Source: Methylophilus sp. 14 (GTDB taxonomy: Bacteria > Pseudomonadota > Gammaproteobacteria > Burkholderiales > Methylophilaceae). Taken from it: DNA of 64,000 bases. The stretch's first letter is position 1. The number at the start of each line of letters is the position of its first letter. Shown one piece after another: positions 44,967 to 57,094 of this stretch. The notes below the pieces were generated by a model. The model had not been told where the DNA came from. It saw only the letters and a program-made list of their open reading frames with translations, and did no database searches. The translations under genes were made by a program, and so were the position numbers. Where the stretch lies: positions 1-64,000 of the forward strand of contig NZ_JADKYS010000004.1 in assembly GCF_015354345.1 (NCBI RefSeq), written 5' to 3'.

Positions 44967-45605
44967 ATGATCAACTTATACACATGGGCAACACCGAATG
45001 GTCGAAAGATCTCCATCATGCTGGAAGAGCTGGGGCTGGACTATGCGGTGAGCCCGGTTGATCTGGGCAAGCAGGAGCAGTTCTCTGCCCATTTCAGCGC
45101 GATTTCGCCTAATCACAAGATTCCGGCGATTGTCGACACGGAGCCAGGAGATAGTGAACCTATGGTGATTTTTGAAAGTGGCGCCATTTTGACCTACCTG
45201 GCTGAGAAATATGGCCAGTTTTTAGCCCCCCACAGGCAAGCCCGTTATAGCGCACTGGAGTGGTTGCACTGGCAAACCAGTGCGCTGGGGCCCATGCTCG
45301 GCCAACTTGGTTTTTTCGCCGTGCGCAGCCAGGAAAAATCGCCTTTGGCCATTACGCGGTTTACTGAAGAAGTGGATAGATTGTTCTCCGTGATGGAAAA
45401 GCAGTTAAGCAGCCATGCTTATCTGGCCGGGGAAGAATACTCTATCGCCGATATCGCCTGTTACCCATGGGTGCAGGCGGCCACGGTGTATTTTAAACAG
45501 GCATTAAACAATACCTTTAACGATAAACCGGCGTTGCAACGCTGGCTGCACACCATCGCTGACCGCCCTGCGGTGCAACTGGGCATGGCTGTGCCCAAAC
45601 TTTAA
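44967..45605 (+). CDS. Glutathione S-transferase family protein
   Basis: This 212-residue protein has a thioredoxin-fold N-terminal domain (INLYTWATPNGRKISIMLEELGLDY) and a helical C-terminal domain with YSIADIACYPWV. The N-terminal TPNG resembles the YfcG/Ure2-like (Nu) class, which has disulfide-reductase activity. It starts 19 bases after the SDR gene and ends 3 bases before the next gene, so all three are co-transcribed. Confidence 0.9.
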   Translation: MINLYTWATPNGRKISIMLEELGLDYAVSPVDLGKQEQFSAHFSAISPNHKIPAIVDTEPGDSEPMVIFESGAILTYLAEKYGQFLAPHRQARYSALEWLHWQTSALGPMLGQLGFFAVRSQEKSPLAITRFTEEVDRLFSVMEKQLSSHAYLAGEEYSIADIACYPWVQAATVYFKQALNNTFNDKPALQRWLHTIADRPAVQLGMAVPKL

Positions 45606-45608
45606 GCC

Positions 45609-46370
45609 ATGTGGACAACACACTTTACCTATTCAACCACCGCAACGCCGATTACTTTGCAGGTATTTGGCAACGGCGATGCTAAAAGCAAACAACCTGC
45701 CCTGATTTATTTTCATGGCGGGTTGTTTAACTGCGGCAGTATTGAAACGGCTTATGACATTGCCAATGCGCTGTCTGAGCATATGGTGGTGGTCTGTGTG
45801 GCTTATCCATTAGCACCAACCATGCAGTTCCCAGACACCATAGAAGTCGCTTACCAAGCACTGGCATGGGTAAGTACGCATGCGAAAAAGATAGGCGCTG
45901 ACCCAAAAAAACTCTTTGTGGCCGGGGAACAGGCCGGCGGCAATCTGGCGGCCGTGGTTGCCATGTTGTTTCGCGACCGTGGCCTGGCTTGCCAGCACAC
46001 CCTGCAAGGGCAAATATTGATCATCCCCATGCTGGATGCGTTACAAACCTCAAGGTCTCTGGCGGCTGAAGTAGATAGCCCTTGCCGACGCGCCTGGGCC
46101 GACTATACGCAAGTGGCCAGCAATGCCTTGCACCCTTATGTGTCTCCAGTAAACTCTTGCCGATTGGCGGGGCTGGTGCCTGCCATGGTGATCAGCACGC
46201 AGGCCAACCCGTTACGCGATGAAGCTGAGGCTTACGCCACCAAGCTATTGCAAGCTGGTGTGCCGGTGCAGGTACAACGACTGGAAGACAGCACATACAC
46301 TTTAAGCGCTGGCGCACACCCGGCTTTTAACACGCTGTGCCAGTTAATCAGGCAGTTTATTATGCAATAG
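45609..46370 (+). CDS. Alpha/beta hydrolase-fold protein lacking the catalytic Ser
   Basis: This 253-residue protein has the hormone-sensitive-lipase-like fold, with the oxyanion HGG at 36-38 and the nucleophile elbow region. The elbow, normally GDSAGG, reads GEQAGG at 106-111, so Gln108 stands where the Ser should be. The later acid position reads ANPLRDE instead of the usual DPLRDE. His237 (GAHPAF) remains. It is therefore either a pseudoenzyme or a subfamily with changed chemistry. It lies 3 bases after the GST gene and is co-transcribed with it. Confidence 0.85.
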   Translation: MWTTHFTYSTTATPITLQVFGNGDAKSKQPALIYFHGGLFNCGSIETAYDIANALSEHMVVVCVAYPLAPTMQFPDTIEVAYQALAWVSTHAKKIGADPKKLFVAGEQAGGNLAAVVAMLFRDRGLACQHTLQGQILIIPMLDALQTSRSLAAEVDSPCRRAWADYTQVASNALHPYVSPVNSCRLAGLVPAMVISTQANPLRDEAEAYATKLLQAGVPVQVQRLEDSTYTLSAGAHPAFNTLCQLIRQFIMQ

Positions 46371-47143
46371 TTATTTGCTGGCGCGACCACTCAGCAATGA
46401 ACCTAGCGTCACCAGGCCCACGCCGTAGATAAACCCGGCATCTGGTTTAACGCCTAACCACACGCAGGCTAGCAACGCAGATAACACAGGCGTGAAATAC
46501 GACATCGTCGCCAGCACCGCCAGGTTACCGTGCTGGATGCTGTAGTTCCAGCAGGAGTAGGCCGTGGCCATCAGTGCGCCCATAACAGCTACCTGAAGGA
46601 ATCCGGCCAGATTGAATGTTAACGCGGCTTGGTCGCTGAATACATAAGCCAGCCACAACACCCCTACCGTGATGACGAGGAATAACGGTACGCCATTCAC
46701 ACCGTTGCCAAAGCGACGGGTAAAGACCGAATACACTGCCCAGGTGATGGCGGCAAAAAATGCCATGCCATAGCCTGTTGGGTTGCGCTGGATATTGTTC
46801 CAGAAAATAGCGACTGACCAGGCACCCTCGCCTTGCATCACGCAAACGATCCCCAGTTCAAGTGCCTGCCCTCTGTCAGTCGCAGAACCGATAGAAAGCG
46901 CCAGCATGACCTCGTAGAGCACGAACAGGCCGATAGGTATAGCCTGGGGAATGTTTGAAGCTTAGGCGCGCCGATAATCATATTGGCAAATAATCCGGCA
47001 ACGCTAAAAATCATGGCCGCACCGGCAATCGGGCCAAAAATTTCAGCCACACTCCTGAACAGGCCTACCTTGACGCTCCACATCAGTACGGCGCTTAGGC
47101 CTATCAGCGTTGCCTGATTGAATCGCGGGTTTGTCTCTCGCAT
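46371..47143 (-). pseudogene. Frameshifted DMT/EamA transporter (YddG-like)
   Basis: The first about 70 codons from 47143 encode the normal start of an EamA/DMT exporter (MRETNPRFNQATLIGLSAVLMWS). Near 46945 the reading frame shifts and continues as LFVLYEVMLALSIGSATDRGQALELGIV. A further stretch of roughly 40 residues seems missing before CVMQGEGAWSVAIFW. The 3' part is still well preserved. Intact relatives have about 290 residues, so frameshift and internal loss make this a recent pseudogene. Confidence 0.8.
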
Positions 47144-47170
47144 GTTTTTAAGCTTTAAAAAGTGAGTAAT

Positions 47171-47196
47171 AAAAAAGCGCCCGCAGGCGCTTTTTT
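47171..47196 (-). terminator. gyrB terminator, bidirectional
   Basis: A perfect 11-bp stem, AAAAAAGCGCC and GGCGCTTTTTT with a CGCA loop, lies 24 bases past the gyrB stop. A/T runs on both sides allow it to end transcription in either direction. Confidence 0.85.
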
Positions 47197-47219
47197 AATG
47201 CAGATGAAAACAGACTTCG

Positions 47220-49655
<2,436 letters not shown>

Positions 49656-49666
49656 TCACTGCAGCG

Positions 49667-49682
49667 TGTTTCACGTGAAACA
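49667..49682. other. parS site (dnaN-gyrB gap)
   Basis: A perfect 16-bp match to the parS consensus, TGTTTCACGTGAAACA, lies 42 bases upstream of gyrB. It would be bound by ParB (61128-61988) for origin segregation. It is the only one of the three sites here outside a coding region. Confidence 0.9.
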
Positions 49683-49694
49683 CGGGTGCAGGCA

Positions 49695-50798
49695 TTATAT
49701 GCGCATTGGCATCACAACGTATTTATAGTTGGCATCACTGGCAGCAGTAATCAGGCAACTGCTGTTGGCATCGGCAAACGCAAACTCAATTTGCTCGTCA
49801 CCCAGGTTATTGAGCACATCAATCAGGTAGGTGACATTAAAGCCAATATCCAGCGCAACCTGGCTGTAATCAATTTCCAGTTCTTCTTCTGCTTCTTCTT
49901 GCTCAGTGTTGGTACTGATCAGTTTGAGTTGTCCCTGCGTAATCACCATGCGGATACTACGGTATTTTTCGTTGGACAAAATAGAAGCCCGTTGCAAGGC
50001 ACTCAAAATCGCCACGCGGTTGACCATAAATGTGTTCTGGTGGCCGGTTGGAATCACGCGGTTGTAATCGGGGAATTTGCCGTCAATCACTTTGCTGATC
50101 AGTTGAATATCACCGAATTCAAAACTGACCTGGCCATTGAGCACATCAATCACCACTGGCGCATCAGATTGTTCATCCAGCAACTTGGTCAGCTCCAGCA
50201 CGGTTTTACGTGGCAGGATCACTTCAGTTTTATCAAAACTCTGGTCCAATGTTGTGTTGGTGTAACTCAGGCGGTGACCATCAGTGCCCACCACATGCAA
50301 CTGGTTGCCATTCACTTCTAACAACAAGCCGTTGAGGTAGTAACGGATATCTTGCTGGGCCATCGCAAACTCAACTTGTTTAAGCAAGCGCTTCAGTTCT
50401 GACTGCGCGAGACTAAAACTAATGTTCTGGCCGCTGGCTTTACTCATTAAAGGGTAATCCGCTGCAGGCAGGGTTTGCAGGTTAAACCGACTCTTGCCTG
50501 CTTTGAGCGTGATGCGGTTATCCTGGTTGTTCATTTCTATGGTCGTACTGTCCGGCAGTGAGCGACAAATATCCAGCAGTTTTTTAGCTGAAATCGTAGT
50601 ACTTAATTCACCTTCTATCCCGCCATGTACTTTGAGCGAAATCTGCATTTCCAGATCGGTCGCAGTCAAATGCATTTCTTGCTGTTTGATATTGACCAAC
50701 AGGTTGGAAAGAATAGGCAGTGTGTGTCTACGCTCTACGATACCAGTGACACTATTAAGGGGTTTAAGCAAAACCTCACGGTTGATTTTGATTTGCAT
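49695..50798 (-). CDS. dnaN: DNA polymerase III beta clamp
   Basis: This 367-residue protein is the sliding clamp. It starts MQIKINREVLLKPL and shows LPILSNLLV, TDLEMQISL, TDGHRLSY and the C-terminal YVVMPMRI, where the hydrophobic peptide-binding pocket lies. Length is standard. It lies between dnaA and gyrB on the same strand. Confidence 0.97.
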   Translation of the reverse strand: MQIKINREVLLKPLNSVTGIVERRHTLPILSNLLVNIKQQEMHLTATDLEMQISLKVHGGIEGELSTTISAKKLLDICRSLPDSTTIEMNNQDNRITLKAGKSRFNLQTLPAADYPLMSKASGQNISFSLAQSELKRLLKQVEFAMAQQDIRYYLNGLLLEVNGNQLHVVGTDGHRLSYTNTTLDQSFDKTEVILPRKTVLELTKLLDEQSDAPVVIDVLNGQVSFEFGDIQLISKVIDGKFPDYNRVIPTGHQNTFMVNRVAILSALQRASILSNEKYRSIRMVITQGQLKLISTNTEQEEAEEELEIDYSQVALDIGFNVTYLIDVLNNLGDEQIEFAFADANSSCLITAASDANYKYVVMPMRI

Positions 50799-51054
50799 GG
50801 CCTGACCTGATTAATAACTTTATTTCAATATATAAAAGATAAGACTAATAGTAATGTGCAACTTTTTTGTGGGTAACTCTAAAAACCAATTTAATTCAAT
50901 GAGTTATAACCAAATTAGCTTGTGTATAAATTGCGGTTTAAACATGCATGATTTGTGGCTGATATTGTAAACCGATTTTATCCTGTCTATACGCAATATT
51001 TAAACACACGTCATTCTCAACTTATCCACAGCTTATTTTGTTAAATTTTTTTTG
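50799..51054. other. Candidate origin segment dnaN-dnaA gap
   Basis: This 256-base AT-rich gap holds a perfect DnaA box TTATCCACA at 51022-51030, a TTATACACA (reverse strand) at 50921-50929 that fits the looser consensus, and a one-off TTACCCACA (reverse) at 50869-50877. A T-rich run follows the perfect box and could melt. It may be part of oriC; the dnaN promoter must also lie here. Confidence 0.55.
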
Positions 51055-52476
51055 CTAATCACGAATGACCTGCGTTAACAAACCAATATCGCGCGCCAAT
51101 GTCTGGTCATTTAAGCGTAATTGTTCAATTTCTTCACAGGCATGCATCACGGTGGTGTGATGACGTCCGCCAAAGGCTTCGCCAATCTCCGGGAAGCTAT
51201 GATTGGTGAGTTCACGCGCCAAAGACATCGCGACTTGGCGCGGCCTGGCCACATTGCGTGAGCGTTTTTTGCTAAACATGTCACTGACTTTAATCTTATA
51301 GTAGTCAGCCACGGTTTTCTGGATATTTTCAATCGTAATCTGGCGGCCACGCACGGCAATCAGGTCGCGTAAAGCGTCTTTGGCCAGATGCACGTCAATG
51401 GCATGACCGGTAAAGTTGGCCATGGCGATAATACGGTTCAATGCGCCTTCAAGCTCACGCACGCTGGAGCGGATCTGCTTGGCAACAAAAAAGGCTACAT
51501 CTTCATGCAGGTTGATTTTGAGGTTTTCGGCTTTCTTGCGCAGAATCGCTACCCGCATCTCTAATTCTGGTGGTTCAACCGCAACGGTCAGGCCCCAGCT
51601 AAAACGGGTGCGTAGACGCTCGTCCATGTCTGCGATCTCTTTAGGATAGGTATCGCAGGTGATGACGATTTGTTTTTTTTCTTCAATCAGCGTGTTAAAG
51701 GCGTAGAAAAACTCTTCCTGGGTGCGGGTTTTTTTGGCAAAGAACTGAATATCATCAATCAATAATAAGTCGAGTGAGTGATATTGCTGCTTGAACTCAT
51801 CAAATGCTTTGTTTTCATAAGCCTTCACCACGTCAGAGACATAACGCTCGGCATGCAGGTAACGTATATTGGCGTCAGGCTTGGCTTTTTTCAGTTCGTT
51901 GCCTATCGCTTGCAGCAAATGTGTCTTGCCCAAGCCCACCCCGCCATAAATAAAGAGTGGGTTATAAGCCTGGCCGGGATTGCCTGCGACTTGAATCGCG
52001 GCAGCACGGGCTAACTGGTTGGCGCGGCCGGTAACATAGTTATCAAACAGGAAGCTGTCATTCAGGCCGCTGCTTTTTTCTGACTTGAGATGTTTGGCCG
52101 GTGCGCGGTTGCTCACTGGTTTTTTATCAATTACCCGGGCGGTTTGGGCTTGTGTGGCAGCTGCAACAACGGCCTCTACGGGTGATTGTGGTGCTGGCGC
52201 GGTTTTTGTCGGCGTTGCACTTGGTGCTGGTGCGGCTTGCTCACTGGCATCTACAATCAGTTCAACCACCGCGCTGGGGGATAATTCGGTGGCGATGGTG
52301 GCAATGCGGCTAAAAAATTTGCTTTTTACCCACTGCATGACAAATTTATTAGGCGCAACAATCTGCACCGCCTCGCCATTGACGCGTGCTTTCAGGGGTT
52401 TAATCCAGGTGTTGTATTGTTGTGCAGAAAGTTCTTTTTCGAACTTGAGCAAACAATAGGCCCAAAAATTTTCCAT
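51055..52476 (-). CDS. dnaA: Chromosomal replication initiator DnaA
   Basis: This 473-residue initiator has domain I (ENFWAYCLLKFEKELSAQQYNTWIKPL), a proline/alanine-rich linker, the AAA+ domain with Walker A GGVGLGKTH and DIQFFAKK, and the C-terminal DNA-binding domain ending in GGRHHTTVMHA. I took ATG 52476, preceded by GGAG, over a start at 52506. It is divergent from rpmH, with the likely origin on either side. Confidence 0.97.
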   Translation of the reverse strand: MENFWAYCLLKFEKELSAQQYNTWIKPLKARVNGEAVQIVAPNKFVMQWVKSKFFSRIATIATELSPSAVVELIVDASEQAAPAPSATPTKTAPAPQSPVEAVVAAATQAQTARVIDKKPVSNRAPAKHLKSEKSSGLNDSFLFDNYVTGRANQLARAAAIQVAGNPGQAYNPLFIYGGVGLGKTHLLQAIGNELKKAKPDANIRYLHAERYVSDVVKAYENKAFDEFKQQYHSLDLLLIDDIQFFAKKTRTQEEFFYAFNTLIEEKKQIVITCDTYPKEIADMDERLRTRFSWGLTVAVEPPELEMRVAILRKKAENLKINLHEDVAFFVAKQIRSSVRELEGALNRIIAMANFTGHAIDVHLAKDALRDLIAVRGRQITIENIQKTVADYYKIKVSDMFSKKRSRNVARPRQVAMSLARELTNHSFPEIGEAFGGRHHTTVMHACEEIEQLRLNDQTLARDIGLLTQVIRD

Positions 52477-52801
52477 TGCTCCAGTGCTTTTTAAAAGTGT
52501 CAGCAAAAAGTCAGCCTGTTTCCGTGTTTCAGGCGCTGTTTACGTTTATTCGTTATAATTGCCGGGAAGAGTGGCAGAAGACGTGGTCGAGTGGCGAATG
52601 TCACCTTGACCTGTTGCTGACATTCTAAACGTTTTGACCTGAGTTATCCACAGCCACGGTCTATAAAAAAATAAAAAAAATCATTGACATAAGATCTCAA
52701 TTTGCTGTTTAATTAAGGGTTTTTGAAATCGGCAAATATTTACTGTTAAATCAGCGTTGCCGGATTAGAGTTTAATTGCCATTTTTGGCAGGAGTTTAAT
52801 A
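52477..52801. other. Candidate origin segment dnaA-rpmH gap
   Basis: This 325-base gap holds one perfect DnaA box, TTATCCACA at 52644-52652, followed by a run of A-rich sequence (52664-52680) that could be a melting element. The rpmH promoter lies to its right and the dnaA promoter to its left. With only one perfect box it is a weaker origin candidate than a full cluster, but origins beside dnaA are usual. Confidence 0.5.
52684..52713 (+). promoter_or_regulatory. rpmH promoter
   Basis: A perfect -35 TTGACA at 52684-52689 is followed after 18 bp by TTTAAT (52708-52713), five of six to the -10 consensus. It lies about 90 bases before rpmH and probably drives rpmH-rnpA-yidD-yidC. Confidence 0.65.
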
Positions 52802-52936
52802 ATGAAACGTACCTATCAACCATCCAAAACCCGTCGTGCACGTACCCATGGCTTTCTGGTACGCATGAAAACCAAAGGTGGCCGTGCAGTGATTGCTGCT
52901 CGTCGCGCTAAAGGTCGTAAACGTCTGGGTCTGTAA
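52802..52936 (+). CDS. rpmH: 50S ribosomal protein L34
   Basis: This 44-residue highly basic protein begins [18 protein letters not shown] and ends [11 protein letters not shown], the invariant L34 sequence pattern. AGGAG lies 8 bases before the ATG. It is the first gene after the origin on the plus strand, followed by rnpA as in nearly all bacteria. Confidence 0.98.
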   Translation: MKRTYQPSKTRRARTHGFLVRMKTKGGRAVIAARRAKGRKRLGL

Positions 52937-52968
52937 TCCCTGACGATGCATTGCTTGAAACTCAATGC

Positions 52969-53313
52969 ATGACATTGTACAAGCTAAAAAAAACGGATGA
53001 ATTTTCATCCGTTTTTAGTTTCAGGAAACGGTTTTATGGTGAATGGCTGTTTGCCAACATCATGCCTAACCAGCAAGACCATCATCGTTATGGCCTTGTT
53101 GTGTCGAAAAAAGTCGCCAAACTGGCGGTGAAGCGCAATTACATGAAGCGTGTCTTGCGTGAGTTATTGCGTGCTCAACCTTCTCTCGCCAGCACTGGGT
53201 TTGATGTGGTGCTACAAGTGCGCAAGGCTTTTCAGCATGATGATTTTCCGGCCATACAGCGTGATTTGTCACAATTGCTGGCTAGACTGAAAAAACACAC
53301 GCCCGTTTCCTAA
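52969..53313 (+). CDS. rnpA: Ribonuclease P protein component
   Basis: This 114-residue basic protein binds RNase P RNA and helps process tRNA 5' ends. The signature KLAVKRNYMKRVLRE (RNR motif region) and GLVVSKKV are present. I took ATG 52969 over a TTG at 52951; neither has a strong ribosome binding site. It follows rpmH by 32 bases and precedes yidD by 8. Confidence 0.93.
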   Translation: MTLYKLKKTDEFSSVFSFRKRFYGEWLFANIMPNQQDHHRYGLVVSKKVAKLAVKRNYMKRVLRELLRAQPSLASTGFDVVLQVRKAFQHDDFPAIQRDLSQLLARLKKHTPVS

Positions 53314-53321
53314 CAATTCTG

Positions 53322-53531
53322 ATGAAAACGATACTGATTACATTAGTAAAATGTTACCAGTGGGGCTTAAGCCCCTGGCTGGGGCGTCAGTGTCGTTTTC
53401 ACCCTACCTGTTCACACTACGCCATTGAAGCTTTGCAGCGCTACGGTGCCTGGCATGGTAGCCTGTTGGCTTTGCGCCGCATTGGCCGCTGCCATCCGTG
53501 GCATCCCGGTGGTGTGGATCCCCTTCTTTAG
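53322..53531 (+). CDS. yidD: Membrane protein insertion efficiency factor YidD
   Basis: This 69-residue protein has the YidD signature CRFHPTCSHYAIEAL and ends GRCHPWHPGGVDPL. It is membrane-associated and helps YidC-dependent insertion. It lies between rnpA and yidC in the universal order. Confidence 0.96.
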   Translation: MKTILITLVKCYQWGLSPWLGRQCRFHPTCSHYAIEALQRYGAWHGSLLALRRIGRCHPWHPGGVDPLL

Positions 53532-53551
53532 ACTTGTAAAAACGAAACCTT

Positions 53552-55150
53552 ATGGATACTCGCCGTTTAATTCTGTTCGTGATCTTTTCCTTTTCGATTA
53601 TGTTGCTGTGGGACGCCTGGCAGCAGCAACATGCGCCTGCGCCGGTTGCACAACAAGGGGCTGCGCAAACCTCCCCTGCGGATAAGCCGCAAGAAAATGG
53701 CTTTAAATTAAGCAAGGGGACACGTATTGCGGTGAAAACAGACCGTTATTCGGCAGTGATTGATACGGTTGGCGGTGATCTGCGCCAATTGTCCTTGCTG
53801 GAACATAAGGCCGACGATAATTCTGGTCCTTATGAGCTGATGAGTGATGCTAGTGCCGATAAATTGTATGTGGCACAAACCGGCTTAAAAGGTGATGGTT
53901 TGCCTACCCATTATGTGACGTTTACTGCGGCTGAGACCAACTACAGCTTGCAAGATGGCCAGGACACATTAGAAGTGCGTTTAACCGCGCCAGAAACCAA
54001 TGGCGTCGCTGTGGATAAGGTGTATCGCTTTCACCGCGGTCAATACTTGATTGATGTGCAATACGAAATCAAAAACAATAGCGATAAAGCGATTTCGCCT
54101 TCTGTGTATTACCAGATTATTCATGATAACGAGTCCAATCAGGGCTCTAAAATGATGCCTACTTTCACTGGTGGCGCTTATTTCACCGAAGCGGACAAAT
54201 ATAACAAGGTCAAATTCGATGAAATGGCCAAGAAAGATGTGTCGATTAATGCCAAAGATGGCTGGGTAGGTTTGGTACAACACTATTTTGTCAGTGCCTG
54301 GGTGCCGCAATCGACTGCTGAACGTAAGTTCTACACCACCAAGCTGAGCGAACATGACTTTTCTATCGGTACGATTTTGCCTGTAGGTGAGATTGCCGCA
54401 GGTAGCAGCAAAACCGTAGATGCCAAGCTGTTCAGTGGCCCGCAAGCGCAAGAGGATCTGGAGGCAGCTGCACCAGGCCTGGAATACGTGGTGGATTACG
54501 GCATTCTGACCGTGATTGCCAAGCCATTGATGTGGTTGTTGACCCATATTCACGAGCTGGTGAAAAACTGGGGTATTGCCATTATTGTATTGACCATTCT
54601 GATCAAGGCTGCATTCTTCAAATTATCCGCCTCTGGTTACCGCAATATGGCGCATCTGCGTGAAATTGCACCACGCATGCAAGCGCTGAAAGACAAATTT
54701 GGCGATGACAAGCAGAAGCTGCAGCAAGCTATGATGGAAATGTACCGCACCGAGAAGATCAACCCGATGGGCGGCTGCTTACCTATCCTGGTGCAGATTC
54801 CAGTGTTCATTTCATTGTATTGGGTTTTGCTGGGCTCGGTTGAGTTGCGCCATGCGCCCTTTTTTGGCTGGATTCAGGACTTGTCAGCGACGGATCCTTA
54901 CTTTGTCTTGCCAGTGCTCATGGGTGCAACCATGATTATTCAAACCTTTTTGAATCCTCCACCAACGGATCCGATTCAAGCTAAAGTGATGAAAATCATG
55001 CCGGTGGCATTCAGTATTTTCTTTTTCTTCTTCCCGGCGGGCCTGGTGCTGTACTGGTTGGTGAACAATATCCTGTCTATCTGGCAGCAATGGGCCATCA
55101 ACCGTATGATTCATGCTGAAGCTGTGGCAAAAAAAGGGCATGGCAAATAA
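53552..55150 (+). CDS. yidC: Membrane protein insertase YidC
   Basis: This 532-residue inner-membrane insertase has an N-terminal membrane segment ([18 protein letters not shown]), a large periplasmic domain to about residue 320, and the conserved five-segment C-terminal core including [18 protein letters not shown] and [13 protein letters not shown]. It works alone or with SecYEG. Its 3' end overlaps mnmE by 11 bases. Confidence 0.97.
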   Translation: MDTRRLILFVIFSFSIMLLWDAWQQQHAPAPVAQQGAAQTSPADKPQENGFKLSKGTRIAVKTDRYSAVIDTVGGDLRQLSLLEHKADDNSGPYELMSDASADKLYVAQTGLKGDGLPTHYVTFTAAETNYSLQDGQDTLEVRLTAPETNGVAVDKVYRFHRGQYLIDVQYEIKNNSDKAISPSVYYQIIHDNESNQGSKMMPTFTGGAYFTEADKYNKVKFDEMAKKDVSINAKDGWVGLVQHYFVSAWVPQSTAERKFYTTKLSEHDFSIGTILPVGEIAAGSSKTVDAKLFSGPQAQEDLEAAAPGLEYVVDYGILTVIAKPLMWLLTHIHELVKNWGIAIIVLTILIKAAFFKLSASGYRNMAHLREIAPRMQALKDKFGDDKQKLQQAMMEMYRTEKINPMGGCLPILVQIPVFISLYWVLLGSVELRHAPFFGWIQDLSATDPYFVLPVLMGATMIIQTFLNPPPTDPIQAKVMKIMPVAFSIFFFFFPAGLVLYWLVNNILSIWQQWAINRMIHAEAVAKKGHGK

Positions 55151-56495
55151 TCAGGTTTTAAGCATAGACACTATTGCCGCCATTGCGACCGCCCCTGGTG
55201 CTGGCGGCATTGGCGTAGTCAGGGTGTCTGGCCCGTTGGCGGCCAATATCGCAACACAGATTTTAGGCCACTGCCCTGCCCCGCGCCATGCGGCCTATCT
55301 GCCTTTTTTACAAGCCGATACCACGTTAATCGACCGTGGTATCGCTATCTACTTCCCTAATCCACACTCCTACACCGGCGAAGATGTGCTTGAGCTACAA
55401 GGGCATGGCGGCACGGCGCTGATGCAAATTTTGCTGGCGCGTTGCATAGAGTGCGGTGCGCGTCATGCACAAGCGGGTGAATTTACCCAGCGTGCGTATT
55501 TAAATGACAAGCTTGATCTGGCGCAGGCAGAAGCTGTGGCTGACCTGATTAATGCCGCGACGGTAGAAGCCGCACGCAGTGCTGTGCGATCGCTTTCAGG
55601 CGAGTTTTCACAAGCGATACAGACCTTATTGCAACAATTGGTCGATTTGCGCATGTATGTTGAAGCGTGCCTGGATTTTCCTGAAGAAGAGATTGATTTC
55701 ATCACTCAAGGTCGAGTACTTGAGAAATTGCAGGCCAACCAAGCCGCTTTGCAGCATATTTTTCACCAGGCCAGGCAAGGTGTCTTGTTGCGCGAAGGCA
55801 TTAATGTCGTATTAATTGGGCAGCCTAATGTGGGCAAGTCCAGTTTGCTCAACGCCCTGTCTGGCGAAGAAGTGGCGATTGTGACGCCAATTGCCGGTAC
55901 CACGCGCGATACGATCAAAAGCGTGGTCCAGATTGAAGGCGTGCCGCTGCATGTGATTGATACCGCTGGTTTGCGTGAAACTGAAGATACGGTTGAACAA
56001 GTGGGCATTGCACGCACCTGGAAGGCGATAGAAACTGCGCATGTGGCGTTGCTGCTGGTGGATAGCAAGCATGGCATAGGTGCGCAGGAAAAGGCTATTT
56101 TGCACAAACTGCCGCCGGAAGTGAAAAAAGTTTGGGTGCATAACAAGATAGATGTTTCACGTGAAACATCGCGCATTGAAAAACACGAAAATGAGCAACA
56201 CGTGTTTTTATCGGCCAAGACAGGCGATGGTATTGCCAGCCTGCAAAAAACGCTTCTGGAGATTGTGGGTTATCAGCCTGGTGGCGAAGGTGTATTTATG
56301 GCCAGGGCGCGTCATTTACAAGCGCTACAAGAGGTTGAGCAACATCTGGATCAGGCCATGTTGCAAATGCATGCGGCTGAGTTGGTGGCAGAAGAGTTGC
56401 GTTGTGCGCAAGAGGCGCTGGGAACCATTACAGGTGAGTTCACCCCCGACGATTTACTGGGGGAAATTTTCAGCCGTTTTTGTATCGGCAAATAA
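55140..56495 (+). CDS. mnmE: tRNA modification GTPase MnmE
   Basis: This 451-residue GTPase works with MnmG to form the 5-carboxymethylaminomethyl group on wobble U34. The N-terminal folate-binding domain opens with [22 protein letters not shown]. The G1 motif [15 protein letters not shown]3 [10 protein letters not shown] and G4 NKID are intact, and it ends with FCIGK. ATG 55140 overlaps yidC by 11 bases. A perfect parS site lies inside it at 56153-56168, coding for VSRET. Confidence 0.96.
   Translation: MANNQVLSIDTIAAIATAPGAGGIGVVRVSGPLAANIATQILGHCPAPRHAAYLPFLQADTTLIDRGIAIYFPNPHSYTGEDVLELQGHGGTALMQILLARCIECGARHAQAGEFTQRAYLNDKLDLAQAEAVADLINAATVEAARSAVRSLSGEFSQAIQTLLQQLVDLRMYVEACLDFPEEEIDFITQGRVLEKLQANQAALQHIFHQARQGVLLREGINVVLIGQPNVGKSSLLNALSGEEVAIVTPIAGTTRDTIKSVVQIEGVPLHVIDTAGLRETEDTVEQVGIARTWKAIETAHVALLLVDSKHGIGAQEKAILHKLPPEVKKVWVHNKIDVSRETSRIEKHENEQHVFLSAKTGDGIASLQKTLLEIVGYQPGGEGVFMARARHLQALQEVEQHLDQAMLQMHAAELVAEELRCAQEALGTITGEFTPDDLLGEIFSRFCIGK
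56153..56168. other. parS site inside mnmE
   Basis: A perfect TGTTTCACGTGAAACA is embedded in mnmE, read as part of Asp-Val-Ser-Arg-Glu-Thr just after the G4 motif NKI. It is a likely ParB nucleation site 3.6 kb from dnaA. Confidence 0.88.
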
Positions 56496-56520
56496 AAACC
56501 CGCATTAGCGGGTTTTTTTT
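56494..56520. terminator. Bidirectional terminator mnmE / cytochrome b
   Basis: AAAAACCCGC and GCGGGTTTTT form a perfect 10-bp stem with an ATTA loop followed by a run of T. It overlaps the stop of mnmE and the stop of the convergent cytochrome b gene, so both genes end in the same hairpin. Confidence 0.85.
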
Positions 56521-57089
56521 CTTGGGAACGGCGTATTGCGCTCATTAAAGCGCTCATCAATACTGCACACACGCTTGCAGCCGGTAATCATGGCCCAGAT
56601 CAGGTTGTCGTGATTGATAAAACTTTCAAAAATCACCCCGAACACATGCACCACCACCACTGCCAGCCAGGTCCAGGTGGCATAGTGATGTAGTACCTGG
56701 CTCATCTCGTCATCAATGATGCCCCAGCCATTGTTGTAAACGATACAACCCGAGCCAACAGTGATGATACCAAGGCCTAGCATGGCGTAAATGGCAATTG
56801 ACCCGGTTGGGTTGTGGCCAATGTAGTGCCTGGCTGTGCCTTTGAGTAGCTTAAATAGGTGTTTAACTGCCCATACCGGATTCAGTGGAAAGCTGCGAAA
56901 GCTGGCGTAGCCGGTTGCAAGCAATCCCCAGATAATACGCGCGACAATCAGTGTCCCAGCGACATACCCTGCATAAGCATGATGTAGGCGGTCCCACATG
57001 GAGGCGTGGGTATAAAATGCATACCCAAACGCCGCCACTAAAGACCAGTGGAAGATCCTGATGAAAGGATCCCAGACATACCGTAGCAT
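56505..57089 (-). CDS. Cytochrome b561-type membrane protein
   Basis: This 194-residue protein has four hydrophobic segments and the b-type haem pattern of the Ni/Fe-hydrogenase b-subunit/b561 family: FHW near residue 13, RLHHAYAGYVAG, LHHYATWTWLAVVVVHVFG. It would carry electrons between quinol and a periplasmic partner. The SHP-type cytochrome c gene lies 5 bases upstream on the same strand, so the two form a redox pair, as in Rhodobacter where SHP is linked with a b561. Confidence 0.88.
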   Translation of the reverse strand: MLRYVWDPFIRIFHWSLVAAFGYAFYTHASMWDRLHHAYAGYVAGTLIVARIIWGLLATGYASFRSFPLNPVWAVKHLFKLLKGTARHYIGHNPTGSIAIYAMLGLGIITVGSGCIVYNNGWGIIDDEMSQVLHHYATWTWLAVVVVHVFGVIFESFINHDNLIWAMITGCKRVCSIDERFNERNTPFPRKKTR

Positions 57090-57094
57090 TTAGA

